A stretch of DNA of 11,963 nucleotides from JAWLBW01 sp041687475 (GTDB lineage: Bacteria; J088; JAWLBW01). Position 1 is the stretch's first letter. Each line of letters begins with the position of its first letter. The stretch is from contig JAWLBW010000129.1 of NCBI GenBank assembly GCA_041687475.1, positions 1 to 11,963 of the forward strand, given 5' to 3'. Shown piece after piece: positions 1-7,575 of this stretch. The notes under the pieces are model-generated. The model had not been told where the DNA came from, did not search any database, and saw nothing but the letters and a program-made list of their open reading frames with translations. A program made the position numbers and the translations under genes.

Positions 1-3000
1 CCGGGCAACAGCCTGAAGCGACTGCGGAACCGAAGACAGGCGAGCCCCCGGCAGTCGGCGCCAATCTTCCGCAGGTCGACGCAATCGTGGTCTCGCCCGG
101 TCCCCATGTTCGCGGCAGTGTGATTTCGGTCGATGTCGAAGCCTCTCATCCCGACAATCGCGCCGTGGCCCTCGACTACGTCTGGTATGTCAACAACGAG
201 CTCCAGGTACCGGTAGAAGGACCGACCTTCGGCGCCGACAATCTCCGGTACGGCGACCGGGTCTTCGTGCGCGTCACCCCCTCCCTGGCAGACACGCCCG
301 ATGTCACCGGGGCTTCCCTTGATTCCGAGACCATCGTCATCGCCAATACCCCACCCGATAAGCCGGGCGTTACCGCATACCCGGCCATCGTCGAGTCGGG
401 GGGCACGATCTATGCATCGGTCGTGACCCCCAGCGTCGATCCCGACGGGCAGGAGGTTTCCTACCAATATTATTGGTACCAGAACGGCGTGCCCCAGGTT
501 TTTCCCGCCGACACGACCAGCGTTGAGGGGGAAATCGTAAAAGGGGGCGATCGCTGGGAAGTCGAAGTCGTGCCGACCGACGGTATCGACGCGGGTATCG
601 CCGGTATGGCTTCGATGGCTTACGTGCTGTTCAAGCAGGGCGAAAAGATCACCGGCGCTTATCATACCTGCCTGGTCAGCGCCGATCTATCCATTCCCGC
701 CTGTTGGGGACGGAACGATTATGGTCAGCTGGGCGACGGCACCCTCGAATCACGGGCCGTGCCATCGCTGGTTCCGCCTCTGACGCCCGGCTTCGACATG
801 CTCATTTCCTACCAGGCGAGCACCGGCTACTTTCACTCATGCTCGAACCGCGTCGGCACTGCCTGGTGTTGGGGACGAAACGATTACGGCCAACTCGGAA
901 ACGGAACCTACAACGACAGCCCGGCCGTGCAACGGGTCATGGTCGACGCCTCGACGCCGCTGTCGGGCGTAAACAGCGTGCACGCCGGCCATCTGCACTC
1001 CTGCGCGGTGGTATCGAGCGTACAGGTCTGGTGCTGGGGCGATAACCGCTATGGCCAGGCAGGCGAAAACCCCGCTACGCTCAGCCGCTCGCCCTATGCA
1101 CGGCAGGTCGTGCTGGGCGGGCAGGCCGGCATCGTGGCGATTCTCAACCTCGACGTGGGCGAAAATCATGCCTGCGCGCTCGTGCACATGAACGACAACC
1201 GTCGCCTGATCAAATGTTGGGGCAACAACTTCTTCGGGCAATTGGGGCGCGACACCACGTCTTCTTCGATCGACTACTGGGTCGGCAGGAATGTAGCCGA
1301 TATTCCGACCGCCGGCATCGACTCGGTCTCGGCCGGCGGCATGCATTCGTGCTACAAGAACAGCGTCGGCGAAGTCTGGTGCTGGGGCAACGGTAACCTT
1401 ACCCCGCAGCGCCATGTCGAGGCGGGGGCGGTCAGTATTTCGGCCGGGCGTTCGCACACCTGTACGATTCTGGCGAACGGTACCGTACAGTGCTGGGGCA
1501 ATAACTCGCACGGCCAACTGGGTAGCGGTCTGCTGGGCAACGGCTCGAACATACCGGTTACGGTAGCCGGTCTGGTGGGCACCCCAATCGCCATAGCCGC
1601 GGGCGTACAGCATTCGTGCGTCGCCATGAACGAAGGCCAGATTCGCTGCTGGGGCGACAATGAATACGGGCAGCTGGGCAACGGCGTGCTGGGCAATGCA
1701 CAGCGCTACCCGTCTGCGACCGACGGCTGGGCCGCATCGGTGGTGGCCGGCGGTGCGCCCGCCGACGGCGGACTGACATGCGCCGTCACGTTTACGGGGG
1801 GCATCAAGTGCTGGGGCGCGGGCGCCTCGGGGCAGCTGGGCAACGGTGCTGCAAGCGGAAGCCCGGCGCCCGTCGACGTGCAATTGCCGCCGGGCGTACA
1901 CGCCTCGACCCTGTCGGTAGGCGGAAACGCGGTCTGCATCACGGCCACGAACCAGACCATATATTGTTGGGGAAAAAACGATAGCCTGCAGATCGGACGC
2001 ACGACCGGAACCCACTATGTAACGCCCCAGCAGGTTTCGACGGCGGGCTTCGACCGGCCCCTGCAGGTGGCCGTGGGCGGCGCGCACGCCTGCGCCCTCA
2101 GCGGAAGCGCCGCCGCCATCTGGTGCTGGGGCTCGAACAGCAAGGGCCAGTTGGGACCGGCGGCAACCGGCAACAGCGCTTCCATGCTGAACGTCGAAGG
2201 CTGGTTCGTACAGGTTGCGGCGGGCGCCGACCATAGCTGTGGTCTGAACGCGACCGGTGGCGTGCGCTGCTGGGGCGGAAACGATCTCGGACAGTTGGGG
2301 CGCGGCGCCGCCGATGGCGTGGCCCATCCGGGGCCCGATTGGGTTACCGGCCTGCCGTCGCAAATCGTGGCCATTCGCGCGACCCCCGCCGGACGCACGA
2401 CCTGCGCGGTTACGGGTGGCGGACAGCTGTATTGCTGGGGCGAGTGGACAGACGGATCGGCCATGCCGACGCCGGTACTCGTCGGCACGTCGGCCCCCGT
2501 GGCCGACGTTTCGGTCGGACAGCGCTACGTTTGCGTGCTCATGAAGAATCACACGGTCGAATGCCTCGGCGACGTCACGATGCCCTGGGGTCTGCAGGCC
2601 GGGACCCGGGTTACCGCCGGCATGAAGCATGCCTGCGCCCTCATTCCCGGCGGCCAGGTGCAATGCTGGGGCCGAAACCTCGACGGCGAAGCAGGCCGCA
2701 GCGGGCCCGATCAGGCCGCCATGCCCGTTAACCTTGGTGTCGGCGATAAATACGCGAAGGTCGAGGTCTCGGTACGACATGCCTGCGGCATTCTCACGTC
2801 GGGTACGATGCGCTGCTGGGGCAACAACGACGCCGATCAGCTGGGCTCGGTTACGACTCCCTACCATGAGGCCGGCACCCCGCGCGACGTGCCGGGCCTG
2901 AGCGATGTTTCCGACACGGCACTCGGCCTCAATCACACCTGCGCCCTGAGCCAGGGCGTTGTTTATTGCTGGGGCGACAACTCGCTCGGGCAGTTGACCG

Positions 3001-4055
3001 GAACCCGAAACCAGCGTGCGCCCAAAGCCGTCACGGGTCTGCCGGCCGGAATCACCGCCATCGACGCCGGCGACGACGCCACCTGCGCCCTCGCGCCCGA
3101 CAGCACGCTCTGGTGCTGGGGGGCCAACCACGTGGGCCAGCTGGGCGACGGAACAGACGGCAATATCAGGCGTACGCCGGTACAGGTACACAATCACGAC
3201 GGTTCGCTTTTGACGGGGGCCGTCGAGGTAGCCGTCGGCTCACACCACGGTTGCGCCCGCATGTCCGATCAGACCCTGCGATGCTGGGGCCTGAACAGCT
3301 ACGGCCAGCTCGGCACACGCTCGGTCAATGCCTACACCGTCGAAGCGGTGCCCAACAAGGTAAGCGCCGAATACGGGGTCATCTCGGCCATGACGTGGAA
3401 CGCTCCGTATTCCATCGACCTGGTGCAACCGGGCGATTATGTTGCCGACGCCGATTTGCGCAAGATGGCCCGCATTACCTCGATCGATCGCAACCAGGGT
3501 AAGTTCGTCATAAGCATGAACCCCGATAGCGCCGACGACTTCGACGGCGGCATGCTTTACGTACTGCACCGCGTTCACGGGGCCGTAACCGTTCCCGGGG
3601 CCACGTCGGTTACCAGGGTATCGGCCGGCGAGCGCAATACCTGCATCATCGTCGGCACCGGATCGACGCGCTGCGTGGGAACCGACGAATGGGGTCAACT
3701 CGGCAACGGCGAGCCCGAGCAGCGCCCGTACTTCGAGTACACCTCCATCGGTCTCGAATTCGGAGTTCACAATACGGTCAGCGTAGGCTACGGCGTTATC
3801 TGCTCGGTCATTAACGGGGCGGTACGCTGCGCCGGCAAGAACGATCACGGACAGGCCGGCGTGAATGCCTGGGGCACCAAGGCGTCGGGGAATTTCGGCG
3901 GAAACCTGATGCCCGGCCATAACAACGGCGTCAAGCAACTGTCTGTCGGCGCCAACGGCGGCTGCCTGATCAACTGGCTTGACGAGCTCGCCTGCTGGGG
4001 CGACCGAACATCGGGCATTACGGCAAACCGGAGCCCGGTCACGGTGGGTTTCTGA
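1..4055 (+). CDS. Secreted RCC1-repeat β-propeller protein with N-terminal Ig-like modules (5' partial)
   Basis: The reading frame is open to the left edge (first full codon at 3), so the true start and any export signal lie outside; the GTG at 87 is only the first internal start-like codon. Visible order: a Pro/Ala/Glu/Gly-rich linker (bases 3-80), two Ig/PKD-like modules (about 81-340 and 350-630) with Y-x-W-Y-x-N cores joined by a NTPP linker, then 21 RCC1-type repeats to the C-terminus. The repeat consensus is G-x-x-H-[AST]-C, 10-17 residues, C-W-G-x-N-x-x-G-Q-L-G-x-G. RCC1 repeats fold as blades of seven-bladed β-propellers, so 21 would make three. The conserved cysteine pair suggests disulfides and hence a location outside the cytoplasm. 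RCC1 propellers usually bind proteins; no enzymatic residues are apparent and the ligand is unknown. A loop of about 75 residues interrupts the array between repeats 18 and 19. The gene ends 16 bases before the metallopeptidase gene, so the two are likely co-transcribed. The RCC1 assignment is firm; the biological role is not. Confidence 0.95.
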   Translation, partial: GQQPEATAEPKTGEPPAVGANLPQVDAIVVSPGPHVRGSVISVDVEASHPDNRAVALDYVWYVNNELQVPVEGPTFGADNLRYGDRVFVRVTPSLADTPDVTGASLDSETIVIANTPPDKPGVTAYPAIVESGGTIYASVVTPSVDPDGQEVSYQYYWYQNGVPQVFPADTTSVEGEIVKGGDRWEVEVVPTDGIDAGIAGMASMAYVLFKQGEKITGAYHTCLVSADLSIPACWGRNDYGQLGDGTLESRAVPSLVPPLTPGFDMLISYQASTGYFHSCSNRVGTAWCWGRNDYGQLGNGTYNDSPAVQRVMVDASTPLSGVNSVHAGHLHSCAVVSSVQVWCWGDNRYGQAGENPATLSRSPYARQVVLGGQAGIVAILNLDVGENHACALVHMNDNRRLIKCWGNNFFGQLGRDTTSSSIDYWVGRNVADIPTAGIDSVSAGGMHSCYKNSVGEVWCWGNGNLTPQRHVEAGAVSISAGRSHTCTILANGTVQCWGNNSHGQLGSGLLGNGSNIPVTVAGLVGTPIAIAAGVQHSCVAMNEGQIRCWGDNEYGQLGNGVLGNAQRYPSATDGWAASVVAGGAPADGGLTCAVTFTGGIKCWGAGASGQLGNGAASGSPAPVDVQLPPGVHASTLSVGGNAVCITATNQTIYCWGKNDSLQIGRTTGTHYVTPQQVSTAGFDRPLQVAVGGAHACALSGSAAAIWCWGSNSKGQLGPAATGNSASMLNVEGWFVQVAAGADHSCGLNATGGVRCWGGNDLGQLGRGAADGVAHPGPDWVTGLPSQIVAIRATPAGRTTCAVTGGGQLYCWGEWTDGSAMPTPVLVGTSAPVADVSVGQRYVCVLMKNHTVECLGDVTMPWGLQAGTRVTAGMKHACALIPGGQVQCWGRNLDGEAGRSGPDQAAMPVNLGVGDKYAKVEVSVRHACGILTSGTMRCWGNNDADQLGSVTTPYHEAGTPRDVPGLSDVSDTALGLNHTCALSQGVVYCWGDNSLGQLTGTRNQRAPKAVTGLPAGITAIDAGDDATCALAPDSTLWCWGANHVGQLGDGTDGNIRRTPVQVHNHDGSLLTGAVEVAVGSHHGCARMSDQTLRCWGLNSYGQLGTRSVNAYTVEAVPNKVSAEYGVISAMTWNAPYSIDLVQPGDYVADADLRKMARITSIDRNQGKFVISMNPDSADDFDGGMLYVLHRVHGAVTVPGATSVTRVSAGERNTCIIVGTGSTRCVGTDEWGQLGNGEPEQRPYFEYTSIGLEFGVHNTVSVGYGVICSVINGAVRCAGKNDHGQAGVNAWGTKASGNFGGNLMPGHNNGVKQLSVGANGGCLINWLDELACWGDRTSGITANRSPVTVGF
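639..4052 (+). repeat. Array of 21 diverged RCC1 repeats within the CDS
   Basis: The second cysteine codon of each unit (the C of C-W-G) starts at 702, 867, 1032, 1215, 1380, 1491, 1647, 1809, 1965, 2124, 2268, 2433, 2562, 2664, 2814, 2967, 3114, 3282, 3672, 3828 and 3993. The usual spacing is 48-61 codons. Compact units of 34-43 codons occur at 5-6, 12-13 and 13-14, and one gap of 130 codons lies between 18 and 19. Units 13, 19 and 20 lose the tryptophan of C-W-G (C-L-G, C-V-G, C-A-G) but keep the cysteine. Units 5, 12, 13 and 21 lack the G-Q-L-G part. Units 1 and 2 share R-N-D-Y-G-Q-L-G but differ at many codon third positions, so the array looks old rather than recently expanded. Confidence 0.93.
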
Positions 4056-4071
4056 CACGGGGCATGGTGTC

Positions 4072-7000
4072 GTGACACCCGGGTTTCGGGCCTTTTCGGC
4101 CTTTCTGCGGCGTCGCCGTTCGCTCGTCGTCGTACTGGTGTTCGCGCTCCAGGCTGCGATGGCGTGCCGCCCCGAGAGCGAGCCGGTAATCGGCGTGCCC
4201 GCTGCCGAACCGGCCGCAGGCGGCTGGCTCGTGGTCGACACGGACGAGGTCGAGCGACTTGCCGTTGCCGTTCGCCGGATACCCGGTGTCTGGGGAGTGC
4301 AGGTGCACCCACCGTCAAGCCTGGTGTTGCACGCGCCCTCGCCGCAGCCGGCAAGTCTGCGGAACCTGCTGCTCGGAGGGCAGGTGTGGCGGGCTCCGGA
4401 GGAGATACCGGAAAAACACCCTTCGCACCGTCGAATGCGTACGCTGCTCGCCCATCTGCAGACAGAGCCGCATTCGACCGAGAACGACGGCGGCGGCAAT
4501 GGCCTGGTAAGCCCCCAGGGCGCCCACGTCTTTCTTGCCCCACCTTCCTCGCCCGGCAATTACGAACAGGGTCGAAGCATCAGCCCCCAGAGTTACGCGC
4601 CCGACCTTTACGGGTACCACATGAGCGAGCTGCTGCTCGGCTCCATTGCCGTGGTCGTGATTCTGCCCGAAAGCACCGGCGCCGTCGACCCGGACCTGGA
4701 AACGTGGACGCAGGACGAGGTCGACCACGTGCATGCGCAGCTTGCCCAGGGGCTCGCCTACCTGCAGGCTGCCTGTAAGGCATGCGATATCGCCTTCACC
4801 CTTCATGTGGCCCACCAGTCGAGCTCGCCCGACGTTGTCGGCGTTGTCGACATCGGGCATGAAGCGATATCGCGCCCCTTCAACGACCCGGAAGCGAACC
4901 TGGCCATTCTGTCGGCGCTCGGCATTTCGGCGGCCGACCAGTTCGAGGGGTTTCGCCTGCTCAACAACGCCGCGCGCGAGACCTACGGCACCGACTGGGC
5001 CGTTTCGGTCAAAATCGGGCGCGACGTAAACGATGCCGACGGCCATTGGCAGGGACAAGGCGTCTTCGCCGCGAGCTACCTCGGCGGCCCCTACCTGGCC
5101 CTCACGCTTCGTAATTACGGCGACAGCTATTCGCTGTGGAAGTCTTTCCTGCACGAGTTGAATCACGCTTTCGGCGCCTTGGACGAGTACCAGGCCGCGG
5201 GGCTCAACCCTTATCCCCATACCCCCACCACGGTGGCCGGCTACTACGCGGTCGCCAACGCCGGCTCCGAGTTCAATGACGGAAACGGGGTTGCAGGCGG
5301 AGCGGGCGAGGGAAACCCTGCGTGCATCATGATGCGGTACGGCTCCATCGACTACTGTGCGCATACCCAGGGACAGCTCGGCTGGTGGGATACCGACGGC
5401 AACGGCACCATGGACGCGTTCGAGGGACCGGCCTCGGCCACCCTGACGCTTGACTGTAACGCTGGTCTATCGGGCGGGGGGCTGGCCGAGATCAACGACA
5501 ACGCACTGTATCCCCTTTTCCCCGACTACTACCGCTGGCTGTATCGGCACCGGACAGGGTTGGGCACGATTGCAGGCGTCGAGTACCGGGTCAACGGGCT
5601 TGCGTGGATGGAGGCGGCTCCCACCGACGGTTCGTATGACACGGGCGGCGAAGGTTTTGCCTTTTTCGTGCCCGTCAGCGATGGCGACTATTCGGTCGAA
5701 GTGCGCGCACGCAGGGGGAACGAAGACGGCCAGGTACCGATCGCCCGCGCCTCATGCACCGTCACCGGTTCGCCGTACGAAGACTCGCTACCTTTTCCCG
5801 CTTTTGAGATTCACCCCGCCGAAGGAACCACCGGCACAGCCTTTACACTCGATGCCTGGCCCTCGTCCGATCTCGAAGACCCGCGATTCACGCTGGAGCA
5901 TCGGTGGGACTGGCAGTCCGACGGCGTGTGGGACACCGGCTGGTTGTCGCAGCCCATGGCGAACGTTCGATTCGCCGTACCGGGCCTGTATCGGGTTGCC
6001 CTCGAAGTGCGCGACGGTGCCGACAACCGTGCGTCGGTGCAACGGACGGTCAGGGTTCACGCCCCCGGCGATTTGAGTCCACGAATCGCACTGCAGACCG
6101 ACGGCCAGGTGAAAGGCGGCGACACGGCGCCGACCTTTTCCCTATCGGTTACAGAATCGAGCGCACCCGACGGAAAGCCCCTGCAGGTTCGCTGGGATTT
6201 TCATGCCGACGGCGTCTGGGATACGCCTTTCGTCTCGACCCTGGTCACCGATGTGAGCTTCGACATTCTTAACCTCGGAAGCGGCCAGTGGCAGGTGGCT
6301 GCCGAGATCAGCGCGGCCACGGGCGCAAGGGCCGTCGACTTTCTCCTGCTGCGGGCCGTCGCCTACAACCGTACCCCTACGGCAAGGTTGACTGCCGAAG
6401 CCCTCGGCAATGGGCACTGGCGTCTCGATGGGTCGGCCAGCAGCGATCCCGACCAGCATACGACTTGGGACGGGTGGCTCGAATACCGCTGGGATTTCGA
6501 GGGCGACGGCCGCTTCGACACCCCGTACACGACGTCGGCGTTGGTCGAGCACGAGTACCCAGTCGCCGGAAAGTATCGTGCGCAACTGGAGGTGCGCGAC
6601 CGTTTCCGCTTCGTGTCGCGCGCCCAGACGACCATAGACCGGTCACACCCGCGGCCCGAGGGCCTCTCCTTCTCGCTGGAACAAGGTCGATGGCAGGTTT
6701 CGTGGCAGGGAGTGGCCGACAGTGTCGGCTATGCCATTGAAATTGCCCGTGACTCCCGGTTTACCGACTTCGTATACCGCGAGCGCATTGCCGCTCCGGA
6801 AACCCGGTTTTCACTGCCGGCGGCCCCCGACGACGCATGGTTCGCCCGCGTGGCCGCCTTTACCTACGATTGGATACCCTCCGGCTGGTCGGAAACCCTG
6901 ACGATCGAGGCGAGCGGCGCCGACGTCACGCCCGCCCTCCGGCTGGCCGTACATCCCGCGCTTCCGCATACGAACGACGAACTGCACGTTCGCATCGACG

Positions 7001-7575
7001 ACGGCGGCCAGGTACCCGCAAGCCACGTCATCCGGTGGTATCGCGACGAGAAGGAAGTAACGGCGTTGACCGGCGCGCGCATCGTGCCCCCCGAACGCAC
7101 CACGAAGCACGAGCGGTGGACGTTCGGCCTGACCCCTTCCGGCAGTGAGCAAGAGACCCGGGCCGCCGCGGTTACCGTGCAGAACACACCGCCGACGCTG
7201 GAGGCTGTGGTTCTCCGGTACCGAGATGACAGGCTCATCTGCACACCGCAGGGTTGGTACGACGCCGACGGCGACCCCGAGTCATCGCGTTTCTCGTGGA
7301 AGCGTGACGGCGTCGCCCTTCCGACCACGGACGCTTCGCTTCAGTCGCCCCGCGCCGGCGTCCATGTATGCACGGTCGTGCCCTGGGACGGCGAAGATGA
7401 AGGCGCACCGGTAAGCAGTGCTCCCGTGGGCATCGGGCACGTCCACAGGGAAGGCGGAAGCGGCTGCTCGACGACTTCGATGCGGAAAGGATGGTTTCCG
7501 CTACTCTCCCTGGGGCTGCTCGTCGCAGCGGTTCGAGCGCACCTGCGCAACCGGTTGTCGCGCAAGCAGGGTTAG
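4072..7575 (+). CDS. Predicted lipoprotein zinc metallopeptidase with PKD, FN3-like and Ig-like domains and a C-terminal anchor-like tail
   Basis: The GTG at 4072 is chosen as start because it gives a classic export signal: an RRRR n-region, a hydrophobic stretch and a relaxed lipobox A-M-A-C with the acceptor Cys at residue 32. The upstream ATG at 3979 would overlap the RCC1 gene by 77 bases and bury that signal. Residues 33-150 look like a pro-region or linker. The catalytic domain (about 150-450) contains H361-E-L-N-H365 followed by F-G-A-L-D371-E-Y. A C418-I-M-M motif resembling a Met-turn follows, with Y428-C-A-H-T. HEXXH gives two zinc ligands and the catalytic Glu; D371 or E372 is my guess for the third ligand, as in HEXXH...LDEY peptidases. 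D440-T-D-G-N-G-x-x-D448 is a calcium-loop motif. Three PKD-like domains (about 570-660, 668-765, 766-857), an FN3-like domain (862-958) and two Ig-like modules (966-1120) follow. The C-terminus is G-S-G-C1132-S, a hydrophobic segment from W1141 and a basic tail, resembling MYXO-CTERM. The substrate is unknown. The peptidase call is fairly sure; the anchoring is inferred. Confidence 0.85.
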   Translation: MTPGFRAFSAFLRRRRSLVVVLVFALQAAMACRPESEPVIGVPAAEPAAGGWLVVDTDEVERLAVAVRRIPGVWGVQVHPPSSLVLHAPSPQPASLRNLLLGGQVWRAPEEIPEKHPSHRRMRTLLAHLQTEPHSTENDGGGNGLVSPQGAHVFLAPPSSPGNYEQGRSISPQSYAPDLYGYHMSELLLGSIAVVVILPESTGAVDPDLETWTQDEVDHVHAQLAQGLAYLQAACKACDIAFTLHVAHQSSSPDVVGVVDIGHEAISRPFNDPEANLAILSALGISAADQFEGFRLLNNAARETYGTDWAVSVKIGRDVNDADGHWQGQGVFAASYLGGPYLALTLRNYGDSYSLWKSFLHELNHAFGALDEYQAAGLNPYPHTPTTVAGYYAVANAGSEFNDGNGVAGGAGEGNPACIMMRYGSIDYCAHTQGQLGWWDTDGNGTMDAFEGPASATLTLDCNAGLSGGGLAEINDNALYPLFPDYYRWLYRHRTGLGTIAGVEYRVNGLAWMEAAPTDGSYDTGGEGFAFFVPVSDGDYSVEVRARRGNEDGQVPIARASCTVTGSPYEDSLPFPAFEIHPAEGTTGTAFTLDAWPSSDLEDPRFTLEHRWDWQSDGVWDTGWLSQPMANVRFAVPGLYRVALEVRDGADNRASVQRTVRVHAPGDLSPRIALQTDGQVKGGDTAPTFSLSVTESSAPDGKPLQVRWDFHADGVWDTPFVSTLVTDVSFDILNLGSGQWQVAAEISAATGARAVDFLLLRAVAYNRTPTARLTAEALGNGHWRLDGSASSDPDQHTTWDGWLEYRWDFEGDGRFDTPYTTSALVEHEYPVAGKYRAQLEVRDRFRFVSRAQTTIDRSHPRPEGLSFSLEQGRWQVSWQGVADSVGYAIEIARDSRFTDFVYRERIAAPETRFSLPAAPDDAWFARVAAFTYDWIPSGWSETLTIEASGADVTPALRLAVHPALPHTNDELHVRIDDGGQVPASHVIRWYRDEKEVTALTGARIVPPERTTKHERWTFGLTPSGSEQETRAAAVTVQNTPPTLEAVVLRYRDDRLICTPQGWYDADGDPESSRFSWKRDGVALPTTDASLQSPRAGVHVCTVVPWDGEDEGAPVSSAPVGIGHVHREGGSGCSTTSMRKGWFPLLSLGLLVAAVRAHLRNRLSRKQG

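Noticed and set aside
837..3197. A 786-codon open frame antisense to the RCC1 repeats
   Set aside because: GC-rich codon bias combined with periodic repeats keeps the opposite strand free of stops. The translation is Arg/Ala/Pro-rich with no recognisable domain, while the plus-strand protein has clear RCC1 motifs.
639..4052. Recent tandem DNA duplication or assembly collapse in the RCC1 array
   Set aside because: The units are strongly diverged at the nucleotide level, including units 1 and 2 which share the same motif, so there is no sign of recent duplication.
3979..4071. Upstream ATG start for the metallopeptidase lipoprotein
   Set aside because: It would overlap the RCC1 gene by 77 bases and add a 31-residue polar stretch before the signal peptide. 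The GTG at 4072 fits the export signal and gene spacing better.
4054..4078. Small inverted repeats GACAC...GTGTC around the peptidase start
   Set aside because: The stems are only five bases and of a kind expected by chance. No U-tract follows, so neither a terminator nor a regulatory hairpin can be claimed.
3240..5364. Long minus-strand frames (439 and 349 codons) under the RCC1/peptidase junction
   Set aside because: They lie opposite well-supported domains, including the HEXXH region, and their translations look like shadow sequence.
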